Shown: positions 55,294-63,264 of the stretch, in pieces | Position numbering within the stretch: the stretch's first letter is position 1 | Layout of the letters: each line of letters starts with the position of its first letter | Assembly: GCF_902859825.1 (NCBI RefSeq) | Contig: NZ_CADIKB010000017.1 | Span: 57,096-121,095, forward strand | DNA length: 64,000 bases | From: Paraburkholderia phenoliruptrix | GTDB lineage: Bacteria; Pseudomonadota; Gammaproteobacteria; Burkholderiales; Burkholderiaceae | Reading direction: 5' to 3' | The notes under the pieces: model-generated | Database searches by the model: none | What the model saw: the letters and a program-made list of their open reading frames with translations, nothing else | What the model was told of the DNA's origin: nothing | Position numbers and translations under genes: made by a program

Positions 55294-56342
55294 CGACGGA
55301 ACCCTCGCGCAGCGTCACCGAGCGCTCGTGCCTGCCTCGCTGAAATGCCGGCAAGCAATTCAGCTTCGCTCGGATATGTAATCGGTGTTGCAGACGAGAG
55401 ATAAGGCTTGATGTTTTCTTCTCCCTCCAACGTCTCAGTCGCAATCGTCTCGTATTCTGCTCTGGACGGTAGCGCGTTCCATACGTATTCGTCTTTCCAC
55501 GAGTTGCATCCTTCGTACGCGCACGCAATGACCGACCTGACTAAGGTCTTGACCGCATATCCCGGGATGCCGAGGTGAGCGTCAAAGAGCGTTTCCACGT
55601 ACTTCCCGAGGTCAACCTCGAACGGCAGCGGAAGCTCCTTTGCCAAGTCTTTGATGAACTGCGTAAACGCGTCGAAATCGTCCTGATTCGCCAGATACCG
55701 CGGGAAGTGGACCACACTGGTTCGCCGAGCCAATTGTCCGCTAGCGCGAACCAGCCTTTCAGAGCCGTAGGCACCCACGAGCAGCAAATTCATGGAGCCA
55801 CGGTTCGCCAGAGATTTCAGAAGGTTTCCGTACTGCAAAGGTTCCGTTCTCGAATCGGTCAAGTGCACCGCTTCGTCGAGCAACACGTGACGAACCTTCC
55901 GATTAAAGAGCGCTTTTTGAAACGTCACCCGATAGCTCTTCACTACGTCAACAGGTTCTCCGTCTCGTTGGGCGGGGACGTCCGGACTCAATGTATGAAG
56001 GTCATCAAGGAGATGCTGGTAAAACAATTGCCAGTTGATTTCCTTCCCATCCGCGGCGTCAATACTACTCAGTACGACTGGAATCACGCCGGGGTTTTCG
56101 CGTATCTCCGCGTCATAGAGCTTGAGCAGCATTTCAGTCTCGAGCCCAGCAAACGTTGACTTGCCAACGCCTGCGGGACCAACGACAACGGTAAGGGAGA
56201 GACCGGCGCTCGGAATCATATGCCGTTCGACTTCACTCAGGACTTTCTCAAGATTTGGGTGCATGAATCGAAGTGAGGCGATGTACTCACCCTTTTCGTT
56301 GGGACTTCCGTGTAACGCTTGTTGAAAAGTGATTGAACTCAT
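55290..56342 (-). CDS. tnsC: Tn7-like transposition AAA ATPase TnsC
   Basis: A 350-residue AAA+ ATPase that bridges the target selector and transposase. Walker A VVGPAGVGKST (Lys61), Walker B RHVLLDEAVHL (Asp156, Glu157), and the sensor region NLLLVGAYGSERLVRASGQLARRT are intact. GAGGAAACGTC is the ribosome site, 13 bases after the TnsAB stop. It is shorter than Tn7 TnsC and similar in size to the TniB/TnsC of compact elements. Confidence 0.9.
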   Translation of the reverse strand: MSSITFQQALHGSPNEKGEYIASLRFMHPNLEKVLSEVERHMIPSAGLSLTVVVGPAGVGKSTFAGLETEMLLKLYDAEIRENPGVIPVVLSSIDAADGKEINWQLFYQHLLDDLHTLSPDVPAQRDGEPVDVVKSYRVTFQKALFNRKVRHVLLDEAVHLTDSRTEPLQYGNLLKSLANRGSMNLLLVGAYGSERLVRASGQLARRTSVVHFPRYLANQDDFDAFTQFIKDLAKELPLPFEVDLGKYVETLFDAHLGIPGYAVKTLVRSVIACAYEGCNSWKDEYVWNALPSRAEYETIATETLEGEENIKPYLSSATPITYPSEAELLAGISARQARALGDAARGFRR

Positions 56343-56355
56343 GACGTTTCCTCGA

Positions 56356-59238
56356 CTAGACCGGGCGGGACGTGGGCAGGGAGTTGTAGTTCAGCTTGAA
56401 TCGGCCCTTCTGCGCCTTGGGCAGAGGGATGCGCATAATGCTGTCGTCCTCAGGTGGACCAAGCTCTGCAGGTGTGGTGACCGGCAACTCGATGATTGCT
56501 TCCTTCTGAGTTGCCGTATGGTCTTCAATGAGGCGAGCATCGCCATAAACTTGGCGCGTAGCTTCGGTCATGGAAGCCACATCTGGGAGGACATGACCGT
56601 TGAGTACGGCGTACAGTGTGTTTTCCAGAGCTTCATCGGGCTCGCCGTGCATGCGCATTCGGACCTCGTACATGACGTAGCCCCACTCCACGTATGTCAG
56701 CTTCCGGTACTTCATCAACAGCCGCGATTGGCAACGAACCCATTTGCCATTGAGCAATGCATAGACGATGCTTACGTCCCACATGTCCACGAGCACCGGC
56801 AGATTCTGTGGACGCACCATCTTGTCGGCGAACTCATCTGCCCAATACCAAACATGGCCGACTTTGACACCCATCTGCTTGTCGAGCCTTCGGGTTGCGC
56901 CTTTTGACGGGGGCACACATGTCAGGATGTAGAAGTAGGAGTCGTAGGGAGTCAGCCTTTTCAGGCGGCGCCCTGTAAGGGCAAACCGGAGATGCATGTA
57001 TTCAATGGGAGAATGGTCGTGGGCTGGGTGCACCTGGAGGTTGTATTCCCGGAAGAAGTATTCATCGAGAAGCCCATGCAATTCCGCGAAACTCATGAGG
57101 TCAGCCCTTATCGGGTCGACGGACCGCGTGACCGTTCGGACGTTGCGTAACGCTTTCGCGTTGCCTACCAAGTAGTGGATAAGCTTGGTGTTGGTTGTTC
57201 CAAACAACCGTTCCATCACGCCACCAAAACGGGACTTGTGCGCCGGACGGAATTGCAACGTGATGCGAAGGAGGTCACAGAGATTATCGAATGCGTCGGA
57301 GTGAAACTCCTTTCCATTGTCGACGATGATGATTGCGGGTGTACGTCGGAACACTCTGACCATCGCTCGAATAGCCATCATGCAACTTATGGTGCTCGGC
57401 GCGTGCATTGAGAGATAGAAGGCCAGCACCATGCGCGTCTCGGCATCCATCACGACGGTGAGCCATGGGCGTTTTCGAAAAACCCTTCCGCCTTTGCCTC
57501 GGATTTTTATGAAGACATCCAGCTTGGTATGGTCGATATGGACCCGATGGAATGGACGCCCGCCATGTATCTTGTCTTCAACGTGCAGGTACCATATTGC
57601 GGGCTCTTCGTTGTAGGCGACTCTGCTGCCTTGCCTGGCCTTGACGTCGATGAATTTCTGTCGGTGGAGGTAATACGTCTTCCTCGAAACGACTTCTACG
57701 CCCGCAGCTTCGCTGAGTTCCACGTAGGTTCGATATGACGCAGCGCCGCTTGGATTTGTTGAATTGTTACCCCGCTCGGTGGTCTCTCGAATCAGGTCCA
57801 ACTGCTGAGGGATTATCTGGCATCGTCCGCCGCTCCGACGCTTTGGTGTCGCGGCCCGTCGCTGGGCTGGCAAGGACCCGCCTGCCGCCCGCACTTCCCT
57901 TCGTATTCGCTGTATCTGCCTCGGGCCCAGGTTGCACCGGACCTTCTTGCCTGCTTCGAGGTCGCGAACAATGAGAAACCGCTTTTTTCCCTCAACAATC
58001 TGATAGTCAGTGAGACCGTCGATTTGAGAGAGCCGCTTATCGGTTGACGGTTGAGACGAAAGAAGAAGTATTTGTCGGTTGAACAGCGCCCGCTCGAAGT
58101 CAGACACTTGCATGAGGCCGCTGTTGTGGCTCTGCTGTTCGAAGTAGTGAACCGATTCCGAGCTGACGAACGAAACCTCAAACACCTCGAGGCGACCTTT
58201 AAACACGAACTCGGTGCCCATATCGACGCCGAAGCTGACCTCGTCGCTGACAGCCTTCGGAACCGGTCGATTGAACTGAAGTTCATCGAGCTGCGCGCGC
58301 GAATTACACAGTACGACGTCTTCAGGCTCGCTCAGGTCATCGTAATCGAGGTCGACGAAAATGCGCTGGTCAGCTATCGCCTTATAGACATCGTCGACGA
58401 GGAATGCGTCGGGTGGCGTTTCGACGAGGAGAGACTCGTTCCACGGTGTTTTATCCGGATAGGCGTGCGTTAAAAGCAGGCCTAAGGTCATCGGACAGGA
58501 GGCGCTTGTTATCCTTTCAATCGCCCGCCAGGCACTGTCAGTTAGTGGTGCGCTCTTGTCGCAAAGAAAGTCGTCGAGAAATTCGAGATTCGCAACAAAT
58601 ATCGCGCCGTTCTCGTTCCCCGAGCGTAGGCAAAACGTGATGCCCAGAGCAGCGAAGTGCCGTTCGCGCTCTGGGCATCTCCATGTTCCTTCGTCGTCTT
58701 TGAAGAATCGGCGTGGATACTCTTCGGCAAGCTTTTCAAGGTCCTGTTCGGTTTTCCATTCATCGACGTAGATGCCATAAGGCGTCAGTCTAAGAATGTC
58801 TGGTGTATAGGGCGTGGGTGCCTGATAGACCGTGACTGTGCCGTCTGACCGCTTTCGCTCAAGCTCCACGCTCATTCTGACCTGGGGTGGCTGACAATAG
58901 AACTCACGCGTTGTGCCATCACAATCGTATCTGACGACTGCACCGAACTCGGCCTTTCGACTCTCCGTTGCCATCCTGCACCCCATCTTGCGGGACGTGT
59001 AACGAGAGATGACGTTGCCCTTTCGCGACTGGACTTTTCGAGACGGTGACTTGGCACGGGCCTCCCAGATGTATCGTTGACCTTCAAACGGCGTACCCAA
59101 CCGTTCGAGTTCGGTCCGCAATTCCGCGTCGGAGTACGGAGACAGTGCGGTTCCAATGGGGCTGTCGCAGGACCAACGACTTTCCAGCAATTGCCACTGG
59201 GATTTCTGAGGGATGGTAGTAGGAAGGTTGATAGTCAT
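56356..59238 (-). CDS. tnsAB: Fused TnsA endonuclease and TnsB DDE transposase
   Basis: A 960-residue fusion of the two cleavage subunits of a Tn7-like transposase. Residues about 85-225 are a TnsA nuclease: Glu97 (SRKAEFGA), Asp147 in YTPDIL and Glu160-Trp-Lys162 (VDEWK) match the family active site. Residues about 470-960 are TnsB, with a helix-turn-helix region then the DDE integrase core: Asp569 (VHIDHTKLD), Asp640 (IIIVDNGKEF) and Glu676 (GGVMERLFG). With both nucleases the element should cut and paste rather than replicate. Its ATG overlaps the stop of the mini-TnsA gene, with AGGAG 6 bases upstream. TnsAB fusions occur in several Tn7-like groups, including some CRISPR-associated ones, but no Cas genes are seen here. 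Confidence 0.93.
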   Translation of the reverse strand: MTINLPTTIPQKSQWQLLESRWSCDSPIGTALSPYSDAELRTELERLGTPFEGQRYIWEARAKSPSRKVQSRKGNVISRYTSRKMGCRMATESRKAEFGAVVRYDCDGTTREFYCQPPQVRMSVELERKRSDGTVTVYQAPTPYTPDILRLTPYGIYVDEWKTEQDLEKLAEEYPRRFFKDDEGTWRCPERERHFAALGITFCLRSGNENGAIFVANLEFLDDFLCDKSAPLTDSAWRAIERITSASCPMTLGLLLTHAYPDKTPWNESLLVETPPDAFLVDDVYKAIADQRIFVDLDYDDLSEPEDVVLCNSRAQLDELQFNRPVPKAVSDEVSFGVDMGTEFVFKGRLEVFEVSFVSSESVHYFEQQSHNSGLMQVSDFERALFNRQILLLSSQPSTDKRLSQIDGLTDYQIVEGKKRFLIVRDLEAGKKVRCNLGPRQIQRIRREVRAAGGSLPAQRRAATPKRRSGGRCQIIPQQLDLIRETTERGNNSTNPSGAASYRTYVELSEAAGVEVVSRKTYYLHRQKFIDVKARQGSRVAYNEEPAIWYLHVEDKIHGGRPFHRVHIDHTKLDVFIKIRGKGGRVFRKRPWLTVVMDAETRMVLAFYLSMHAPSTISCMMAIRAMVRVFRRTPAIIIVDNGKEFHSDAFDNLCDLLRITLQFRPAHKSRFGGVMERLFGTTNTKLIHYLVGNAKALRNVRTVTRSVDPIRADLMSFAELHGLLDEYFFREYNLQVHPAHDHSPIEYMHLRFALTGRRLKRLTPYDSYFYILTCVPPSKGATRRLDKQMGVKVGHVWYWADEFADKMVRPQNLPVLVDMWDVSIVYALLNGKWVRCQSRLLMKYRKLTYVEWGYVMYEVRMRMHGEPDEALENTLYAVLNGHVLPDVASMTEATRQVYGDARLIEDHTATQKEAIIELPVTTPAELGPPEDDSIMRIPLPKAQKGRFKLNYNSLPTSRPV

Positions 59239-59444
59239 GGGCGACTCCTGATGGGCGTGGATGACATCGCGTCTGGCCTTGCCGGTGGACGACCCGCATG
59301 TCGGTCAACGAGTTCTTCAAGCTCCGCTTGGTCTTTCCATTTTTCGATGAATATGCCCTCTGAAGTCACTACCAACATGTCGGCCGCTTCAGGTGCGGGC
59401 AACGGGTAGACGGTGGTTACACAGTGCACATGTTCGATGCTCAT
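59235..59444 (-). CDS. 69-residue TnsA-like mini-protein
   Basis: A short protein whose residues about 10-47 align with TnsAB residues 135-171, the second half of the TnsA active site. The segment TVYPLPAPEAADMLVVTSEG matches the TVYQAPTPYTPDILRLTPYG region. GIFIEKWKDQAELEEL matches GIYVDEWKTEQDLEKL. Asp22 and Lys37 keep the catalytic positions, while the Glu160 position is Lys35. There is no counterpart of Glu97, so it should not cut DNA alone. It has a GGAGACA ribosome site and an ATGA overlap with tnsAB, so it looks translated and coupled, not debris. A structural or regulatory role is inferred. Confidence 0.72.
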   Translation of the reverse strand: MSIEHVHCVTTVYPLPAPEAADMLVVTSEGIFIEKWKDQAELEELVDRHAGRPPARPDAMSSTPIRSRP

Positions 59445-59456
59445 GATTGTCTCCGG

Positions 59457-60359
59457 TCACGCGCCAAGAGCGCTTGCTGGCGCTGGTGACTGCGCCTCGC
59501 GGTCGTGTGTGTTTTGCGGTGTCGGTCTCGGACGGAAAAGTGGACGATGTTCAATGAGCACATCCTCCGAGCAAGGATTTTCTGCGTGGTGCGGAACCGC
59601 CATGTCCAGGATTTGCACTCGGCTCGTATGTCCTGAGAGGTGTCGGTCTAGGGGCGTCGACAGGGACTCACGGACATGCGATACGGGACGCACTCTCACG
59701 CGCAACTCCGTCCAGATGGTTGGGATTTTCAGCGCTTCGCGCAGCCTCTTCGCTTCTTTCGCGCGGTCGTGCTTGATACATGGTGTGAGTAGGTAATCAA
59801 GGTAGGCGTCGTTGTAGCTCTTGATGACCGACGCGGGTAGGGATGCGAGGGAGTGTTCTGCATGTTCGAATGCTTGTCTCGTTGAGACAGTTTGGAACAC
59901 GTATTTGAGAGTGAATACGGTAGACCAGCTACATATGCAATCACCTGGTTGTTTCCAGTCCCGCTCCAAAAGAAGCGCGGGAGTGAGGACGTTCACTTCA
60001 TGTAGCCGACCATGGCGGGAAACAATGACTGTGGTTTCCTGCTCCAGATTGACCTCGCCATCTACACGCCGACTTGGGTTACTGGGACTTTCAATTTCCG
60101 TCTCCGGCTGGCCGCCAGCAACGGGAGCACAGAGTCTGCGGATGCTAAGCGGACACTGAGCCGGTGAGCCTCGGTCGTGCATCATGGCCACTGGGCCTGT
60201 CTTCGCCATGGTGAACAAGCCATGCGATTTCTTAGGTGAGGACCCACGACACGGCGGTGATTTGCGGTTTGCGTCGGCCAAGTTACCAAAGCTGCTAAGG
60301 CGGGCTACCAGGTCAGTTAACTCGTCTGTGAACGTAGTGCAAGTGGGGCGCGTATTCAT
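59457..60359 (-). CDS. Unknown protein, first gene of the Tn7-like operon
   Basis: A 300-residue soluble protein that I do not recognise. The N-terminal 100 residues are Pro/Ser-rich and low in order. The centre has a compact segment (VIVSRHGRLHEVNVLTPALL, then SWSTVFTLKYVFQTVSTRQAFEHAEH) and a helical region (IKHDRAKEAKRLREALKIP). The C-terminus is again Pro-rich. No membrane segment or catalytic motif is visible. GCGGAG lies 7 bases before ATG 60359, and the stop is 12 bases from the mini-TnsA start, so it belongs to the transposition operon. Confidence 0.65.
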   Translation of the reverse strand: MNTRPTCTTFTDELTDLVARLSSFGNLADANRKSPPCRGSSPKKSHGLFTMAKTGPVAMMHDRGSPAQCPLSIRRLCAPVAGGQPETEIESPSNPSRRVDGEVNLEQETTVIVSRHGRLHEVNVLTPALLLERDWKQPGDCICSWSTVFTLKYVFQTVSTRQAFEHAEHSLASLPASVIKSYNDAYLDYLLTPCIKHDRAKEAKRLREALKIPTIWTELRVRVRPVSHVRESLSTPLDRHLSGHTSRVQILDMAVPHHAENPCSEDVLIEHRPLFRPRPTPQNTHDREAQSPAPASALGA

Positions 60360-60447
60360 ACATTTCTCCGCTTTGTGAAATGTGAAGTCGCGACCGGGCC
60401 CCTCGCTCCGCGCTCCACGCGACGGTGCGATAGAAGAAGCTTCACAC

Positions 60448-60470
60448 GCCGGAGTTCAGTGAACTCCGGC
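60448..60470. promoter_or_regulatory. Perfect 10-bp inverted repeat upstream of the transposition operon
   Basis: GCCGGAGTTC and GAACTCCGGC flank AGT, about 90 bases before the first operon gene. There is no T tract in either direction, so an operator for a dimeric regulator is more likely than a terminator. Confidence 0.5.
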
Positions 60471-61148
60471 GGAGACGCTGGCTCCGCGAGTGCCTGGTCG
60501 CTCGACTCGACCTAATGGAGGAGCGGCGTAATGCGAGAGCTCCAGACCCTGGAATAAGGAGACTTGCCAGGGGCACTCAGGGGGACAGGAGGGCTGAAAA
60601 AGGGGTCGAACGGAGGAGGGGAGGCGAAGATATTTTGACGCGTAGAGCTCTGGAGAGAATTGGGGCCACATGTTTGCCGCCGGTTGGGACCTTGCCAGTA
60701 CGGTGGCGGCGATTTAAATCGGTCATTTTGATGGGGGTTTGACCGGAGAAGCGCGATTTTCGGTGTCATTTGGCGAAAGACTCCACGTTTGTTACGGGCG
60801 TGAGAATGCTTTGACGCTCAGTGACCCCCGTGAGAAAATCACGATGTCAGACGTGGTCTTCCTCACGGGAGCCACCGGGGGCTGCGGTTCAAGTTCGCTT
60901 GGGCTTAGCGGCCCCCTTCTTTTTTGCGCAGTCATCACACAAGAAAGCGGGCGTGGCCCTAGTCCCATCGAAGGTTGGTCAGGGGGACAGTTTTGCCGTG
61001 ATGTGCGCTCCTTAAATTCGGTGGGTCGACAGCGAAATTGTATGTCGATGGTGGCTACAAGAGAAGCGGTTTTTTGCCAAGTTTCATCGGGCCGGTGTCA
61101 GGTCTCCTCACGCTAACCACGAGATGAGGAATTACTTGCGATTCTGCG

Positions 61149-61198
61149 TTTTACATCGTATACCAAGGCACTTTCGCGTTTTTAAGGTATATGTAAAA
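61149..61198. repeat. Imperfect inverted repeat after the HAD-like gene
   Basis: TTTTACAT-C-GTATACC (61149-61164) and GGTATATGTAAAA (61186-61198) can pair with one bulge. It lies 60-110 bases beyond the stop of the minus-strand HAD-like gene and may be its terminator, ending in a T-rich segment on that strand. Confidence 0.4.
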
Positions 61199-61258
61199 GG
61201 AGCGCAGAAGCGAACGCCGTCGAGCTCGGATGGTGTCGAAAGTAATCTGCAATACTTA

Positions 61259-61753
61259 TCAATCCACGCATTGGGATTCGATATGCTGCAGCAACTTTAT
61301 TCGCCTTTCGAGGCTCCTCTGCGCGGCTCGATTGCCCAGTCCCTCATGTGGATGGATGAGCAGCAACTTGGGTAAAAATTCACTCGAATACACAGCGTTG
61401 GCGTGGTCGAGGATGACGCTCGCTCGCTCTCGGCGACTAAGGATGTGCCGCGCCGCTTCGTTGAGCCTCGCCGGTCTCGTGGGATAGCTGGGCGCGCCTT
61501 CCAGGACACTTCCGGTGACCCGGGACGCCAGCGCGCTCGGGAGGAGCTCCATGCAAGCGGCAACCCCGATGGAGAAGGTCCACCACGTGTTGAGCACGAT
61601 GTTTATGTTTTCGCGCTCACCTAGAATCTTCACGAGGATATTTACATGTTCCAGTGTCTTGCTTCCGACCGCTGTCAACGAAGGAACGCATCCTTCCACG
61701 TAGAGCACTTGGTCAGGGTGCAGGACACCGTCAAAGTTGAGATACAAATCCAT
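61259..61753 (-). CDS. HAD-like protein (Swiss Army Knife RNA-repair HAD type) with altered nucleophile
   Basis: A 164-residue protein that resembles the HAD domain of bacterial RNA-repair proteins. Motif I reads MDLYLNFDGVLHP: the first Asp of the canonical DxD, the phosphate-accepting nucleophile, is Asn6. Downstream, INIVLNTWW corresponds to motif II with Asn replacing the usual Ser/Thr group, and VILDHANAVYS to the acidic motif. It is probably inactive or uses altered chemistry. The ATG at 61753 has AAAGGGG 6 bases upstream; two further in-frame ATGs lie upstream. It follows its paralogue, separated by about 37 bases. Confidence 0.7.
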   Translation of the reverse strand: MDLYLNFDGVLHPDQVLYVEGCVPSLTAVGSKTLEHVNILVKILGERENINIVLNTWWTFSIGVAACMELLPSALASRVTGSVLEGAPSYPTRPARLNEAARHILSRRERASVILDHANAVYSSEFLPKLLLIHPHEGLGNRAAQRSLERRIKLLQHIESQCVD

Positions 61754-61790
61754 TGTCATCCCCTTTGCGAGGTTCGAAAGTGTCGGCAAA

Positions 61791-62267
61791 CTAATCGAAG
61801 TCCAGGAGTTGCTGGAGCGCGGATTGGAAGTTGACGAGGTTGCTGGATGAAGCCATGCCGACGGTAATCGACCTCTCGATGTACTCGAACGGGATGGTCA
61901 TTGGGTCTCCGTCAATGATGGTCAGGCGCTGGGGATTCCGACGGGCTATGTCCGACCGCAACAGGTCAACCTTGCGTTGCGTGCTATACGACCGTCGATG
62001 CGCTCGGTTGCCTCGCATGGTCGCGCCGATGGTCTTCTGCGCTAATTCGAGCGGCATGAGGCGGCGGAGCGTACAGTATCCATAGTCCGCAACCAGCCAG
62101 CTATTGAGCACAATCGCAAGGTCGGCCCGGTCACGGACGGTATCCCCCAGGCATGCAAGTAGGATGCTTTGCGATGAAGACTCTCGGGCTGGTTGACGGG
62201 ATAGCGAGGAACGAAGTAGCCTGGGAAACAGAAGGCGCTCGGCACCCAAGTACAGAATAGAGTTCAT
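61791..62267 (-). CDS. Degenerate paralogue of the adjacent HAD-like protein
   Basis: A 158-residue protein whose segments run parallel to those of its neighbour. SILYLGAERLLFP stands where motif I should be, LAIVLNSWLVADYGYCTLRR matches INIVLNTWWTFSIGVAACME, and LTIIDGDPMTIP matches the acidic motif. The DxD of motif I is entirely gone, so phosphatase chemistry is not expected. The frame remains open over a normal length, so it looks retained for a non-catalytic role. No clear ribosome site precedes the ATG at 62267; start uncertain. Confidence 0.6.
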   Translation of the reverse strand: MNSILYLGAERLLFPRLLRSSLSRQPARESSSQSILLACLGDTVRDRADLAIVLNSWLVADYGYCTLRRLMPLELAQKTIGATMRGNRAHRRSYSTQRKVDLLRSDIARRNPQRLTIIDGDPMTIPFEYIERSITVGMASSSNLVNFQSALQQLLDFD

Positions 62268-62422
62268 GGTGAAATCCGACGGCAGAGGACCGAACTCGAC
62301 TCATGCTCCTGAGCAACGTCAAATGGTGAGCATGGGGCAGCGGTCGATGCGAACGGTTCGTCGGAATTTGGTCTTTGACTTTTCGACGACTCACGTGGGT
62401 TACCACACACAAACCATAGTTC

Positions 62423-62962
62423 ATGTCAACGCGAAATCAAGCGAAAGTTAGCGAACTTATCGATGGGCCGTGGGAGAGGCTGTCTTCCCGCGCCCTACGC
62501 GTCATGCTGACCCGTCGAGACGTGAGCTACTCACAACTTGCGAAGGCATTGACGCAGATTGGGGTTGCGGAGTCGGAGCGGTCGATAGAGGGCAAAGTCC
62601 ATCGTGGAACGTTCCGGCACACGTTCTTCCTGCAAGTTCTGACGGCTTCGAGTTCTTTGTACCCCGACCGGTGGGCCCGTGCACTCCAGACCGATATGAG
62701 TTGGGAGGAACGTGCCGCGGCAATATTGCGCGGGGAGTTGTCCCTTCAACCTTGGCTAGACTGGGTGAAACTCTCGAACCGTCTCGAAGAGATAGGCGTT
62801 TGTGTGGAACCCGAGACATTACGTGTGCAGATTGAAGACGGTTCTTTCTCGACCGCACTGTTCCTCCAATGCGCGACTGTCTGTCGTTTTGCAGGCGTTC
62901 ACCTTTTTCTTGACCAGTTCGACCTGAACGAGGCTGCATTAGCCGGCGCTTCCGCGACCTGA
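62423..62962 (+). CDS. Protein with two DUF6471-like repeats
   Basis: A 179-residue protein. Residues about 22-75 (RALRVMLTRRDVSYSQLAKA, ESERSIEGKVHRGTFRHTFFLQ) match the DUF6471 pattern, a small helical, helix-turn-helix-like domain. Residues about 105-160 (LSNRLEEIGVCVEPETLRVQ, IEDGSFSTALFLQC) are a diverged second copy. It is divergent from the HAD-like pair with 155 bases between starts, suggesting shared regulation. The function of the family is unknown; binding nucleic acid is a reasonable guess. No strong ribosome site is visible, so translation may be leaderless. Confidence 0.65.
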   Translation: MSTRNQAKVSELIDGPWERLSSRALRVMLTRRDVSYSQLAKALTQIGVAESERSIEGKVHRGTFRHTFFLQVLTASSSLYPDRWARALQTDMSWEERAAAILRGELSLQPWLDWVKLSNRLEEIGVCVEPETLRVQIEDGSFSTALFLQCATVCRFAGVHLFLDQFDLNEAALAGASAT

Positions 62963-63264
62963 GCGGAATATCCGCAAAACCCCTTGCTCTTTTCCACGGC
63001 CGTTCTATATTTCCTCTGTAGCTCATGTCGCGTGGGTCAACCCACGCAATTGCGTAAGAAAAAAGTAAAAATACATCTCGTCTTACGTAGCGTTCACACA
63101 GGTATTCAAGCGATTCTGTGAAGACTTCGCGTTCCGCGAAGTTCGCGCTGAACGGTCACTTCAGTGATTTCAACGCTTGTATTGGCCTGATATGCGTATG
63201 CGGTCCATCAGCGACGCCCCTCAATTCAGGTGACGGAGCGTGTGACATGTGGTGGGAACGCGGA
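62963..63264. other. Gap between the DUF6471-like gene and the IS66 transposase
   Basis: About 300 bases. A hairpin with 8-base arms (63030-63037 with 63040-63047, GCGTGGGT/ACCCACGC) follows the DUF6471-like gene, without a clear T tract. The IS66 terminal repeat should lie here, but I could not fix it. Confidence 0.45.

Larger units (their letters stand above)
53817..60359 (-). mobile_element. Tn7-like transposon, tRNA-proximal part with TnsAB fusion
   Basis: Transposition genes of a Tn7-like element run from an unknown 300-residue protein through mini-TnsA, TnsAB and TnsC to TniQ, which is nearest the tRNA. The likely end is a TGT about 33 bp beyond the tRNA-Arg CCA: TGTGTCG at 53817 or TGTCGTTAC at 53819. 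The second is favoured because TGTCGT recurs in the palindrome just inside. Known Tn7-like elements with TniQ homologues insert at a fixed distance next to tRNA genes. The other end was not found by 64000, so the true size and cargo are open. Local GC is lower than in the core genes. Confidence 0.8.
60360..61258. other. Region upstream of the transposition operon without a supported gene
   Basis: About 900 bases. It contains a perfect hairpin at 60448-60470, purine-rich tracts at 60500-60660 and several short open frames without ribosome sites or recognisable products. An imperfect inverted repeat lies at 61149-61198, close to the 3' end of the HAD-like gene. Confidence 0.5.

Noticed and set aside
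60880..60960. Minus-strand tail reading LCDDCAKKKGAAKPKRT
   Set aside because: Looks like the end of a zinc-binding protein, but the frame is closed by a stop about 15 codons upstream; at most a decayed gene fragment.
60515..61375. Three plus-strand open frames of 75, 125 and 83 codons
   Set aside because: No ribosome sites, no recognisable domains, and purine-rich or repetitive composition; treated as chance frames.
63050..63200. IS66 terminal inverted repeat near CTGAACGGTCACTT
   Set aside because: Resembles IS66-type ends, but without the other terminus or a target duplication the boundary cannot be set.
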